DNA from: Candidatus Saccharimonadota bacterium
Lineage (GTDB): Bacteria > Patescibacteriota > Saccharimonadia > Saccharimonadales > Saccharimonadaceae
DNA length: 64,000 nucleotides
Reading direction: 5' to 3'
Assembly: GCA_017480035.1 (NCBI GenBank)
Contig: JAFVBJ010000003.1
Coordinates: 186,001-250,000, forward strand
The stretch's first letter is position 1. Every line of letters starts with the position of its first letter. The notes beneath the pieces were generated by a model. The model was given only the letters and a program-made list of their open reading frames with translations, did no database searches and was not told the origin of the DNA. Positions 1-8,290 of this stretch are shown piece after piece. The position numbers were made by a program, and so were the translations under genes.

Positions 1-141
1 CTCCGCCGCATTTATCTGCGCTGGAAAATTTCCCATGCACTTGCCGTCGCTAGAAGTAACCAATCTTTTGGCCACAAAACCCAGCATGTCGGTCTCCCGA
101 AACTCATCCTCGCCGAACTGATCATCAAATTCAGGAGATAA
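1..141 (+). CDS. C-terminal fragment of an unidentified protein (cut by window edge)
   Basis: An open frame enters from the left edge and gives 46 codons before a TAA at 139-141. The tail is basic and ends in LIIKFRR. It is followed one base later by the ATG of the GT2 glycosyltransferase, and the AGGAGA ribosome binding site of that gene lies inside this frame's last codons. That arrangement says it is the upstream gene of the polysaccharide operon. The piece is too short to assign a family; a glycosyltransferase or other cell-envelope enzyme would fit the context, but that is inference. Confidence 0.6.
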   Translation, partial: LRRIYLRWKISHALAVARSNQSFGHKTQHVGLPKLILAELIIKFRR

Positions 142-142
142 A

Positions 143-1186
143 ATGCCGAAAAAATCCCCGAAACTTTCCATTCTCGTCCCAGTTTATAATGCCGCAGAAT
201 TTCTCCCACTTTGCCTTGAATCAATCATAAATCAAACCTACAAGGATTTTGAATGTTTCTTAATTAACGATGGCTCGACCGACAATTCACTAAAAATCTT
301 GCAAGACTACGCCAAAAAAGATAAACGCCTAAAAGTCCTCGACAAGAAAAATTCCGGCTATGGTGCTAGCCTAAATTTTGCGATGAAAAAAGCCATCGGC
401 GAATATATTAGCATCGTTGAACCGGACGATTTTCTAAACACTAAATTTTATGAGCTGCTCCTAGCACACGATGCCGACATCATAAAATCAAGTTTCATGA
501 AATTTTATGGTAAAACTTGGAAAACTATTCCTGAGCGCGTTTTTCATGAAGTAAGAAAAGATTTTCCAATTAACGGCACAAAAATCCGCCCAATAAAAAA
601 TCAAAAAATTTTCCTCGCCGACCCAACAATTTGGTCTGCTATCTACAAAAGAGAATTACTCGAAAAAAACCACATTAAATTCCTCGAAACTCCCGGCGCA
701 AGCTACCAAGATGCTGGTTTCCAGTTCAAAACTTTTGCTTCCGCTAAAGAAATTTTCTGTCTCGAAAAACCACTATATTATTATCGAAAGGACAATGAAA
801 ATTCGAGCGTAAAATCTGCAAAGAAAATCACTGCCGTTAAAACAGAATTTGATGAAATCGACGATTTTTTGAAGAAAGCCAAAAAACAAGAATACGAAAC
901 TATTGCTGATGCTTGTCGGTTCCGCAGTTATAACTGGAATTTGAATCGCTTGAAAATAAAAGAGGCTTTGAAGTTTGCGAAAATCGCCAAAAAAGACTAT
1001 AAAAACAAATCTTTTGACCCAAATTATTTCAAAAATGAACACCATGCTCGTGCTAACGAACTGAAATTCAGCACCAAGTACCCGACCGCATTCGTTTTTC
1101 TGCGTCCGTTTTTCCATTTCAAAAATTTCCTAAAACATTTACTCTGGAAAATCTTAAAACGTAAAAATGATATAATAAAAATATGA
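143..1186 (+). CDS. Family 2 glycosyltransferase (GT-A fold)
   Basis: 347 residues. The N-terminus reads SILVPVYNAAEFLPLCLES, the classic GT2 opening, followed by FLINDGSTDNS (nucleotide-binding Asp at about 43) and VEPDDF near residue 92, the DxD-type metal site. The C-terminal 120 residues are Lys/Phe-rich and less conserved. It probably transfers an activated sugar to a growing lipid-linked glycan at the inner face of the membrane. AGGAGA at 133-138 supports the ATG at 143. The end overlaps the next gene (ABC exporter permease) by 4 bases, so the two are cotranscribed. The sugar specificity cannot be told from sequence. Confidence 0.9.
   Translation: MPKKSPKLSILVPVYNAAEFLPLCLESIINQTYKDFECFLINDGSTDNSLKILQDYAKKDKRLKVLDKKNSGYGASLNFAMKKAIGEYISIVEPDDFLNTKFYELLLAHDADIIKSSFMKFYGKTWKTIPERVFHEVRKDFPINGTKIRPIKNQKIFLADPTIWSAIYKRELLEKNHIKFLETPGASYQDAGFQFKTFASAKEIFCLEKPLYYYRKDNENSSVKSAKKITAVKTEFDEIDDFLKKAKKQEYETIADACRFRSYNWNLNRLKIKEALKFAKIAKKDYKNKSFDPNYFKNEHHARANELKFSTKYPTAFVFLRPFFHFKNFLKHLLWKILKRKNDIIKI
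1168..1176 (+). promoter_or_regulatory. Extended -10 promoter for the exporter permease
   Basis: TGA-TATAAT lies inside the end of the GT2 gene, with TATAAT ending 6 nt before the ATG at 1183. A transcript from here would start at or next to the start codon. The permease may therefore have its own leaderless mRNA besides readthrough from upstream. Confidence 0.5.
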
Positions 1187-1983
1187 AGGTCTTAAACCGT
1201 AAAAACCGTATTCTGCTGACCGAACTGACGAAGACCGATTTTAAGCTTCGCTATCAGGGTTCAATTTTGGGCTATCTTTGGGCAATTATCAGACCGCTTT
1301 TAATGTTTGGAATTTTGTATCTCGTTTTTGCGAAATTCCTCCGCTTCGGCGCCGAAATCCCACATTATCCGGTCTATCTTCTCATCGGCACAGTCCTCTG
1401 GAACTTCTTCACCGAGTGTACTAGCCAAGGTATCCAATCGCTCATCATTCGCTCCGACTTGATGCGTAAAATTTCTTTCCCGAAATGGATTATCGTCCTC
1501 TCTGCGACCGCCACCGCCCTCATTAATCTCGGAATTAATTTAGTTGTCGTGATTATTTTCAGCCTCCTTTCTGGCGTCAGTATTTCGTGGACGTGGCTCC
1601 TCGTTCCGCTCTTAATTCTCGAACTTTATCTTTTGAGTTTTGGCCTCGCACTTTTTCTCGGTAGTATTAACGTCAAGTTTCGCGACATCCAGTCGATTTG
1701 GGAAGTTCTCATCCAGGCGCTTTTTTACGCTATCCCAATCATCTATCCGCTTCCAATGGTTATCCAATATAGCGATTTCGCCGCAAAAATCTTGATGTTA
1801 AATCCTATCGCCCAAGTCATCCAAGACGTGCGTTTTGCGCTCATCACTCCCGAAACTATCACCGGCTGGGAAATTCTCCCACATCTTGCTAAAAATATCC
1901 CGCTCGCTCTCGTTTTCATTATCCTACTAATCGGCATCCTCGTTTTCAAGAAAAAATCAAAATATTTTGCGGAGGAAATCTGA
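1183..1983 (+). CDS. ABC-2 type polysaccharide exporter, permease subunit (Wzm/TagG type)
   Basis: 266 residues with about six hydrophobic segments, the ABC-2 permease layout: a cytoplasmic N-terminal stretch (FKLRYQGSILGYLWAIIRP, typical of the family), TM1 near 33-55 and the last TM near 230-252. It would move undecaprenyl-linked polysaccharide across the membrane together with the ATPase encoded just downstream; the permease stop overlaps that ATG by one base. The length matches Wzm/RfbA/TagG proteins (about 260). It overlaps the GT2 gene upstream by 4 bases. Whether the substrate is an O-antigen-like glycan or a teichoic-acid-like polymer is not visible. Confidence 0.9.
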   Translation: MKVLNRKNRILLTELTKTDFKLRYQGSILGYLWAIIRPLLMFGILYLVFAKFLRFGAEIPHYPVYLLIGTVLWNFFTECTSQGIQSLIIRSDLMRKISFPKWIIVLSATATALINLGINLVVVIIFSLLSGVSISWTWLLVPLLILELYLLSFGLALFLGSINVKFRDIQSIWEVLIQALFYAIPIIYPLPMVIQYSDFAAKILMLNPIAQVIQDVRFALITPETITGWEILPHLAKNIPLALVFIILLIGILVFKKKSKYFAEEI

Positions 1984-2729
1984 TGAAAAAATCTAAAAAA
2001 GTCTCATACGCTATCACTGTTCGAAATCTCAGTAAATCTTTTAAACTCCCGACCGACAAATCTTGGGGCTTAAAACAAGCTATCCTAAATCGCATCAAAG
2101 GAATAAAAGGCTACAAAAAACAAGAAGTCCTAAAAAATCTCAATTTTAAGGTCAAAAAAGGTGAATTTCTCGGCATTGTCGGCCGAAACGGCTCCGGCAA
2201 ATCCACCCTCTTGAAAATTCTCTCCGAAATTTACGTCCCGGACAAAGGCACTATTAAAGTAAATGGCACGCTCGTCCCGTTCATCGAACTCGGTGTCGGC
2301 TTTAATCCCGAACTAACCGGCAAAGAAAATATCTATCTAAACGGTGCAATGCTCGGTTTTAGTAACTCCGAAATGGATAAAATGTACGACGACATTGTTG
2401 AATTTGCCGAACTCGAGCCATTCATGCACCAAAAACTCAAAAATTATTCCTCTGGCATGCAAGTTCGACTCGCTTTTTCCATCGCAATCCGTGCTCGCGG
2501 TGACATTTTAATTCTCGACGAAGTCCTCGCTGTCGGCGACGCCGCTTTCCAAGAAAAATGTAACGAATATTTTAGAAACCTAAAAGGGAATCAAACCGTC
2601 ATCATCGTTACTCATGACATGGAAAATGTTCGTCGCTTTTGCGACCGCGCGATTTTGCTTGAAGACGGCAAAATCATCGAAGACGGCAAACCAGACAAAG
2701 TCGCCGACGCTTATCTCAAATTATTCTAA
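1983..2729 (+). CDS. ABC transporter ATPase for polysaccharide export (Wzt/TagH type)
   Basis: 248 residues. Walker A is GRNGSGKST near residue 66, the signature YSSGMQVRLAFS near 158, and Walker B ILILDEVLAVGD near 178, followed by the H-loop VTHD. FIELGVGFNPELTGKENIYLNG between Walker A and the signature is characteristic of the polysaccharide/teichoic-acid export branch; that stretch is the reason to call Wzt/TagH. It lacks the C-terminal carbohydrate-binding domain of long Wzt proteins, so recognition of a capped glycan is unlikely. GGAGGA at 1970-1975 precedes the ATG. The last nine bases overlap the convergent glf gene. Confidence 0.92.
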   Translation: MKKSKKVSYAITVRNLSKSFKLPTDKSWGLKQAILNRIKGIKGYKKQEVLKNLNFKVKKGEFLGIVGRNGSGKSTLLKILSEIYVPDKGTIKVNGTLVPFIELGVGFNPELTGKENIYLNGAMLGFSNSEMDKMYDDIVEFAELEPFMHQKLKNYSSGMQVRLAFSIAIRARGDILILDEVLAVGDAAFQEKCNEYFRNLKGNQTVIIVTHDMENVRRFCDRAILLEDGKIIEDGKPDKVADAYLKLF

Positions 2730-3878
2730 AGATTTTACAAAATTTAGTGCGTTCAAAATCGCCACATCCATGTCCCAATAGCGATACGCTCCAAGCCTTC
2801 CGCCAAGCGTTATGTTCGGATAGCGGTCTTTTAAGAGCTCGACGTATTGCGCATAGAGGTTCTCATTCTCGGCGTTGTTAATCGGATAATATGCTTCGCC
2901 ACCACGTACAAAATCCGCTGGGTATTCTCGCACGGTATAAGATTTTGGTTGGCTTAAAACTTCCGGCTCGTGAATTTGATAATATTTATAGAAATGTGTA
3001 CGCGTATAAGCGACGTCTGCGTCCGCTTCATTTATTACAGCATGCCCAAGCTTCGAATCTGCACCTTCCGGAGTCGTTTCATCTACCCATTCCGCCTCAA
3101 AACGAAGGCTGCGATATGGTAAAACCCCGAGTTCATAATCAAGTAGTTCGTCAACTTGTCCACAATAAATAATTTGCATCTCAATCGGCAATTCATCCAT
3201 AATTTCGACGAAGGAAGTCGAAAGTTTTAACGTAATATTTTCGTTATCAAGCATTTTTTCGACGATTTTTCCGTATCCATCAACCGGAATCCCCTGATGT
3301 TTTGCGGTCATGAAATATCTATCATCGTGCGAATAACGCACTGGAATTCGTGACAAAATATCCGCCGAAAGATTTTCTGCTGATGTCGACCATTGTTTTT
3401 CAGAATAATTTTTAATGAAAGTTGTGTAAAGTTTCTCGCCCACGAGCGAAATACCTTTTTCTTCAAAATTTTTCGGATTTTTTATTCCGGCCTTTTCTGC
3501 TTCTGCTGCGACAAACTTTTCTGCTTCTTCCGCATCCATATTTGTCCCATAGAGCAAATTAATTGTGTCGAGATTAATCGGCATTGGATAAAGTTTTCCG
3601 TCGTGCCTGGTCGGAACCGTATGTATATAGTCGTTAAATTCGGTAAACTGCGTAATATAGTCCCAAACTTCGTCACTTTCGGTGTGAAAAATGTGCGAAC
3701 CGTATTTGTGAATCTCAATTCCAGTCTTTTTATCGCGATACGAATATGCATTTCCCGCGACATGGTCGCGTCGGTCAACCACGAGCACTTTTTTACCTTT
3801 TTTTGCCATTCTTTCTGCGACTGTCGCGCCGTAGAATCCTGCTCCCACCACAACTAAATCAAATTTTGAATAATCCAT
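2721..3878 (-). CDS. glf: UDP-galactopyranose mutase
   Basis: 385 residues, the normal length for Glf. The FAD-binding start LVVVGAGFYGATVAERMAKKGKKVLVVDRR and the motif GIEIHKYGSHIFHT are diagnostic; FIKNYSEKQWSTSAENLSADILSRIPVR holds the conserved active-site Arg region and RYWDMDVAI the C-terminal conserved block. It interconverts UDP-galactopyranose and UDP-galactofuranose, supplying Galf for the surface glycan. It is transcribed against the flanking cluster from its own promoter and converges on the exporter ATPase with a 9-base overlap. The start codon lies 6 nt from TATAAT, so its mRNA is probably leaderless. Confidence 0.95.
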   Translation of the reverse strand: MDYSKFDLVVVGAGFYGATVAERMAKKGKKVLVVDRRDHVAGNAYSYRDKKTGIEIHKYGSHIFHTESDEVWDYITQFTEFNDYIHTVPTRHDGKLYPMPINLDTINLLYGTNMDAEEAEKFVAAEAEKAGIKNPKNFEEKGISLVGEKLYTTFIKNYSEKQWSTSAENLSADILSRIPVRYSHDDRYFMTAKHQGIPVDGYGKIVEKMLDNENITLKLSTSFVEIMDELPIEMQIIYCGQVDELLDYELGVLPYRSLRFEAEWVDETTPEGADSKLGHAVINEADADVAYTRTHFYKYYQIHEPEVLSQPKSYTVREYPADFVRGGEAYYPINNAENENLYAQYVELLKDRYPNITLGGRLGAYRYWDMDVAILNALNFVKSLE

Positions 3879-3884
3879 ATATAA

Positions 3885-3893
3885 ATTATAACA
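3885..3893 (-). promoter_or_regulatory. Extended -10 promoter of glf
   Basis: On the minus strand TGT-TATAAT ends 6 nt upstream of the glf ATG (3878). No ribosome binding site fits between them, which predicts a leaderless message. Confidence 0.65.
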
Positions 3894-3912
3894 TACGCCC
3901 CACCTTAAAGTA

Positions 3913-3921
3913 TGCTATAAT
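3913..3921 (+). promoter_or_regulatory. Extended -10 promoter of the priming sugar transferase operon
   Basis: TGC-TATAAT, divergent from the glf promoter. The predicted transcript starts near 3928, about 14 nt before the in-frame GTG at 3942 and about 53 nt before the ATT at 3981 that has the ribosome binding site. Confidence 0.6.
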
Positions 3922-3980
3922 AACCATAAGCGACTGGCCAAGTGGGCATCCAGAGGCTACAGAATCGACAGGAGGTATTT

Positions 3981-5426
3981 ATTAAGCGCGATACTGGCAT
4001 CGTTTTTAGGGTGGCATTGGTTATCGGTGATATCATCGCAATTGTCACCTCTTTTCTTTATGCTTATCTTATTCGCACACATCTCGATTCTCGTCCTTAT
4101 TATTTCGTCGCCAATCCCGGCAAATTTCTCCTTGCTATCATGGCGCTTCTCCCGGTCTGGATTTTCATCCTTTTCGCCTTCGGTCTCTATTCAAAACGCA
4201 TTTTGATGGATCGTTCGCGCCTCCCTGAAATCTGGCGTCTCGCTGTCGCTAGCATCGTCGGTGTCATGGCTATTATCACGGTCGATTTTTTCCTCGACAG
4301 CAATCTTTTTCCGGTCCGCCCCATCGCACTCTATGCTATTCTGACAAATTTCCTCTCGCTCGTCCTGATTCGCAGCATTATCAAATACATCCGAAAACGC
4401 ATCCTCAGAAAGAAAATCGGTCTCCAGAAAGTCCTCATTATCGGCAATGACCCCTCGACCTCACGTCTCATCAGTAATATCGTTGGCTTCCCAGAGGAAG
4501 GCTATCGCCTCGTCGGCGTCGTTTCGCGCGTCGGACTTATCCCGAAAGACTTCCGCCATCTCCGTTTCAGCTCCCTAAAACAAGCTCTCGCCCGCACGAA
4601 GCCCGACGTCATCTTCCAAACTGACGAAAAATCGACCGAATATGTCTATCGCCAGTCCATCGAACGTCATATTCTTTATTATTCTGTCCCAACCGAATCA
4701 ACTCTTTCTCAAAACATGGGCGAGCTCGAACTCATCGGCACGACCCCTGTTATTCTCGTTAAAGCCACCCCTCTCATCGGCAGTTCAAAAGCCGTCAAAC
4801 GCACTATCGACCTCATAATCGGTGGCCTCATCTTCATCTTCGCACTGATTCCGATGGTACTCATCTATCTCGCCCAAAAACTCACTAGCCCAAAATCTCC
4901 AGCATTTTATTCTCAAATCCGCCTCACTCGCTATAATAAACGCGTCAAAATCTATAAATTTCGCTCAATGAAACCCGAATACTCCGGCCTTACCCCCGAA
5001 GACGCCTTCAAAAAGATGAAAAAACAGGGAATTATAAAAGACGCAAAAAAATATATCAACGAATATCGCAAAAACGGTGATTATCTCGAAAACGACCCTC
5101 GTATCACGAAACTTGGTGATTTTCTCCGCAAATCTTCTCTTGATGAACTTCCGCAGCTTATCAACGTCCTAAAAGGCGACATTTCGCTCGTCGGCCCGCG
5201 CGCTCTCATTCCGAGTGACTTAAAAAATTATGGCGACCGCAGCTTACTTCTCTCTGTTAAATCCGGTCTGACCGGCCTTGCCCAAGTTTCCGGTCGTCGC
5301 GACATCAGCGTTTCCGAACGCCGCGCTCTCGACATCTATTACGTCCAAAACTGGTCAGTACGCTTCGATTTTCAAATTCTCTTTCGCACCATTAAAGCCG
5401 TCATCACAGGGAAGGGCGCTAAATGA
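3981..5426 (+). CDS. Polyprenyl-phosphate sugar phosphotransferase (WbaP/WcaJ type) that starts polysaccharide synthesis
   Basis: About 481 residues. There are four or five TM helices in the first 150 residues, a CoA-binding-like Rossmann segment (VLIIGNDPSTSRLI) near 160, then the catalytic bac_transf domain: a TM near 275, YKFRSMK, DPRITKLGDFLRKSSLDELPQL and SLVGPRAL. It loads the first sugar-1-phosphate onto undecaprenyl phosphate. The start is uncertain. An in-frame GTG at 3942 has no ribosome binding site, whereas a perfect AGGAGG at 3970-3975 sits 5 nt before an in-frame ATT at 3981 whose product begins near the expected family N-terminus. ATT is a rare start, so I choose it tentatively. 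It overlaps the next gene by 4 bases (ATGA). Confidence 0.85.
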   Translation: MKRDTGIVFRVALVIGDIIAIVTSFLYAYLIRTHLDSRPYYFVANPGKFLLAIMALLPVWIFILFAFGLYSKRILMDRSRLPEIWRLAVASIVGVMAIITVDFFLDSNLFPVRPIALYAILTNFLSLVLIRSIIKYIRKRILRKKIGLQKVLIIGNDPSTSRLISNIVGFPEEGYRLVGVVSRVGLIPKDFRHLRFSSLKQALARTKPDVIFQTDEKSTEYVYRQSIERHILYYSVPTESTLSQNMGELELIGTTPVILVKATPLIGSSKAVKRTIDLIIGGLIFIFALIPMVLIYLAQKLTSPKSPAFYSQIRLTRYNKRVKIYKFRSMKPEYSGLTPEDAFKKMKKQGIIKDAKKYINEYRKNGDYLENDPRITKLGDFLRKSSLDELPQLINVLKGDISLVGPRALIPSDLKNYGDRSLLLSVKSGLTGLAQVSGRRDISVSERRALDIYYVQNWSVRFDFQILFRTIKAVITGKGAK

Positions 5427-8290
5427 AAAACTTGAAAGTTGCCCTAGTTTGTGATTGGCTGACAGAAATTGGCGGCGCCGAGGAGGTCTTGCTTGAATTC
5501 CATAGATTATTCCCAGACGCTCCGATTTACACCTCAATTTATCGCAAAGGGAAGATCGACTGGTTTAAAAACACCGAAATAAAAACCGGTTGGCTAAATT
5601 TTCTCCCCGTTTGGTCTCGCCGTTTCGTCGCCCCGCTCCGCCAGAACTTCTTTAAAAACCTCGACCTTTCTGGCTATGACCTCGTCATTTCTGTTACCGG
5701 TTGCGACGCCAAATTCATCAAAACTGACGGCTTCCACCTCTGTTTTTGTCACATCCCAACTCAATATTATTGGGGTAAACGCGAAGAATATCTTAAAAAC
5801 CCTGGTTTTGGCGCTTTGAACCCGCTCGTCCGTAAAATCTACCAAAAACTTCTCCCAAAGCTCGCCGAAAAAGATTTCCTCGCCGCGAAAAATCCTGACG
5901 AATTTTTAACTGTCAGCAACTTTGCCAAACAGGAAATTAAGACCTATTATAAAAGGGAAGCAAAAGTCATTTCTCCCCCTGTTAATACAACCCTTTTCGC
6001 ACAAGCTGTGGATAACTACAAAACAAAAAGAGGGAAAAGTCAAGCGAAAATAACAACATATAACACAATGAAATCAAATAAAAATCAAGTCCAAAAATCC
6101 GAACAAAAGTTTTACACAAAACTCAAAACTGTGGAAAACTTAAGTATTTTGACGCAAATTATCGCAAAATACCCGGACGGCTTCTATTTGAACTTTTCTC
6201 GTCAAGTCAACTGGAAGCGTCTTGATCTCGTCGTCGAAGCGTTCAAAAACTTGAGACTTCCGCTAGTTTTGGTTGGAAACGGTCCCGAGACGAAACGTCT
6301 AAAAAAACTCGCACGCGGCGCAAATAATATCACTTTCGTCGATTTCCTACCGAAAAAAGATCTCGCGCTGCTTTCCTCTCTCGCCAAAGCTTTCATTTTT
6401 CCATCAAAAGAGCCTTTCGGTATCGCCCCAGTCGAAGCTCTCGCCGCAGGTTGCCCAGTCATCGCCTTTGAAGGTGGAGGCGCCCTAGATTTCATTAAAA
6501 ACGGCAAAAACGGCCTCTTTTTCGAGTCCCAAACCGTCAAATCGCTTGAAAAAGCTCTCTTAAAATTCGAGACCAGCAACGTTTCCCTCGACCCCTCGAA
6601 AAAAATCTCCGCCTCCGTCCAAAAATTCTCCACCAAAAACTTCGAAAAAAAGCTCAAGAACGAACTCCGCAAACTATCTTTACATTCTTCGGTGTCTCCG
6701 GAGGTCGTTATCGAGGGTGAGCCTGGCAAGCGATTTTTGCGTTCTTCGGGGCTTCCGGAGCTTGCTAGTGAGGATGAGGGGTCGAGCCCTAACAGCGACG
6801 AAGTGAAATTCACTTTTTGGGAACGTCCGCAGGTTACGACCGAGGATGAGCGCCGCTCCCCCGTAACGACGGGCGGAGCGGACGCGTGTCCCAAAAAGTT
6901 GAATTTCATTCGTCGCGGCTTGGTGCTCGCTCTCCCCCTCCTCCTCTTCCTCTCAAACTTCCCGCTCATAACCTTTGGCGACACAAACTCCATGCACCTC
7001 AAACTTTCCCTCCCGCTCCTCTGGCTCCTTCTCTTCTCTGTTATTTCCCTAAAATCCGTCCTTAAATATCTCAAATCCAACCTAAAAACCCCGCTTCTCG
7101 CCTTCCCTGTTTTTCTCATCTTCTCTGTCCTCATCTCCCCTGACAAACTCCGCTCCATCCTCACCGCTGGCGTCCTCATCTGTCTTTTTTTCTCTGTTAT
7201 CGGTCTCACTATCTACTTAAAAACCGAAAAACTTCCGAAAAACTTCAAAAAAACTATCATCATAGAAACGGTCGTCATCTGTTTCTTCTGTCTCGCCCAA
7301 TCTCTGTTCGACACCCTCGGCACCCCAGAAAGCCTCACTAAAATCTGCGAAACTTGCAGGACCACCATTTTTGGCTTCCCCCATCCAAACGGCTTTGCTA
7401 TCGAGCCTCAATTCATGGGCTCACTTCTCATCGCACCTCTGTTTCTCGCCTATAATTCCCTATTAGAAAATAAATCGAGAAAAAATCAAGGGAGGAACGT
7501 CTTTGCCATTCTTATCATCGAAACGACTCTATTTTTCACTTTTTCCCGCGGTGCCATCTATGCGACTATTCTCGCTCTCATTTTCCTCATTTTCACCCGA
7601 AAAAGCCTGAAAAAAGCCCTTAAAATCCTCCTGCTCTCGCTCAATTCATTCATTTTGAGCCTCTGTTTACAGGGGTCGCTCGCCGTCATTGGACCTACAA
7701 ACGCCTCTTTCATTCAAGCCGCCGAAACTGCCATTTCTCAACTAACTCTCGGCAGAATCGCTCCTAGCGCCGAAAAAGCCCAATCCGCCCCCGAAAATGA
7801 CGTTTTTGAAGAACCAGAGATTTTCTCCACCCCTGTTGAAAATTCCGAAAATTCCTCAAACACCCCAAATTTCAGCGGTTATGTCGCCGAATCGACCGAT
7901 CGCCGGCTCGAACTTGCGACTTTCGCTCTAAAAATCTCTCTTGAGAGCCCGAAAAACACTCTTTTTGGCACTGGGCTTGGTTCCAGCGGCCTCGAAATGT
8001 ACAATCACTTCCCCGAGCGTCAGGGCCACGCTAAAGAAATCGTCCAAAACGAATATCTCGCAATCTTTCTCGAACTCGGCCTAATCGGCTCTATCGCCTT
8101 TATTCTTTCCATTATTACATTCCTAAAACTCGAAAAATTTCACTTTGAGCCTTACACTGCCGCGATTCTGCTAGCTTTTGCTATTACTCTCCTATTTTTC
8201 TCTGGCCTCCCGAACGCTCTCCATATTTATCTCCTCCCTGTTTTATGCTACAATCTAATGTATGATAAAGATCGTCTTTCCAGAGTATAA
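5423..8290 (+). CDS. Fusion: family 4 glycosyltransferase joined to an O-antigen ligase/polymerase-type membrane domain
   Basis: 955 residues in three parts. Residues 1 to about 420 are a GT4-type GT-B transferase: VCDWLTEIGGAEEVLLEF at the start, LVGNGPETKRL in the middle and the donor-site motif FPSKEPFGIAPVEALAAGCPVIAFEGGG. Residues of about 425-490 are a charged linker encoded by palindromic repeats (separate entry). Residues of about 493-955 hold around ten TM helices with the Wzy/WaaL-family features FGFPHPNGFA and GTGLGSSG followed by NEYLAIFLELGLIG. The first part would add a sugar to the lipid-linked glycan, the second would polymerise or ligate it. Such activities are normally separate proteins; the junction by repeat DNA suggests two adjacent genes were fused. 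It overlaps its upstream partner by 4 bases. Confidence 0.85.
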   Translation: MKNLKVALVCDWLTEIGGAEEVLLEFHRLFPDAPIYTSIYRKGKIDWFKNTEIKTGWLNFLPVWSRRFVAPLRQNFFKNLDLSGYDLVISVTGCDAKFIKTDGFHLCFCHIPTQYYWGKREEYLKNPGFGALNPLVRKIYQKLLPKLAEKDFLAAKNPDEFLTVSNFAKQEIKTYYKREAKVISPPVNTTLFAQAVDNYKTKRGKSQAKITTYNTMKSNKNQVQKSEQKFYTKLKTVENLSILTQIIAKYPDGFYLNFSRQVNWKRLDLVVEAFKNLRLPLVLVGNGPETKRLKKLARGANNITFVDFLPKKDLALLSSLAKAFIFPSKEPFGIAPVEALAAGCPVIAFEGGGALDFIKNGKNGLFFESQTVKSLEKALLKFETSNVSLDPSKKISASVQKFSTKNFEKKLKNELRKLSLHSSVSPEVVIEGEPGKRFLRSSGLPELASEDEGSSPNSDEVKFTFWERPQVTTEDERRSPVTTGGADACPKKLNFIRRGLVLALPLLLFLSNFPLITFGDTNSMHLKLSLPLLWLLLFSVISLKSVLKYLKSNLKTPLLAFPVFLIFSVLISPDKLRSILTAGVLICLFFSVIGLTIYLKTEKLPKNFKKTIIIETVVICFFCLAQSLFDTLGTPESLTKICETCRTTIFGFPHPNGFAIEPQFMGSLLIAPLFLAYNSLLENKSRKNQGRNVFAILIIETTLFFTFSRGAIYATILALIFLIFTRKSLKKALKILLLSLNSFILSLCLQGSLAVIGPTNASFIQAAETAISQLTLGRIAPSAEKAQSAPENDVFEEPEIFSTPVENSENSSNTPNFSGYVAESTDRRLELATFALKISLESPKNTLFGTGLGSSGLEMYNHFPERQGHAKEIVQNEYLAIFLELGLIGSIAFILSIITFLKLEKFHFEPYTAAILLAFAITLLFFSGLPNALHIYLLPVLCYNLMYDKDRLSRV
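6690..6916 (+). repeat. Three in-frame copies of a palindromic repeat forming the linker of the fusion protein
   Basis: Three related cores begin at about 6705, 6759 and 6828 (form CCGgAGnTtn-n-GAGGaTGAG), spaced 54 and 69 bp apart, so all are read in the same frame as (S/L/R)P(E/Q)-x-x-x-E-D/G-E. The third lies in a long inverted repeat: arm 6795-6825 is nearly the reverse complement of 6886-6916, with inner pairs GTCCGC/GCGGAC and GTTACG/CGTAAC. The 23-base core at 6832-6854 is identical to 42261-42283 at the end of dus. Base composition is more GC-rich than the flanks. Confidence 0.75.
8246..8254 (+). promoter_or_regulatory. Extended -10 promoter of the phosphotransacetylase gene
   Basis: TGC-TACAAT inside the end of the upstream gene; it ends 7 nt before the ATG at 8262, predicting a leaderless transcript. 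Confidence 0.55.

Noticed and set aside
101-120. CTCATCCTCG near the left edge, the reverse complement of part of the palindromic repeat core
   Set aside because: Only ten bases match, without arms or the rest of the core, and it fits the reading frame of the partial gene; probably chance.
6202-7209. 335-codon open frame on the minus strand inside the fusion gene
   Set aside because: It mirrors a strongly supported plus-strand gene, has no ribosome binding site or recognisable domain, and its composition (Ser/Arg/Phe-rich) is that of an antisense shadow.
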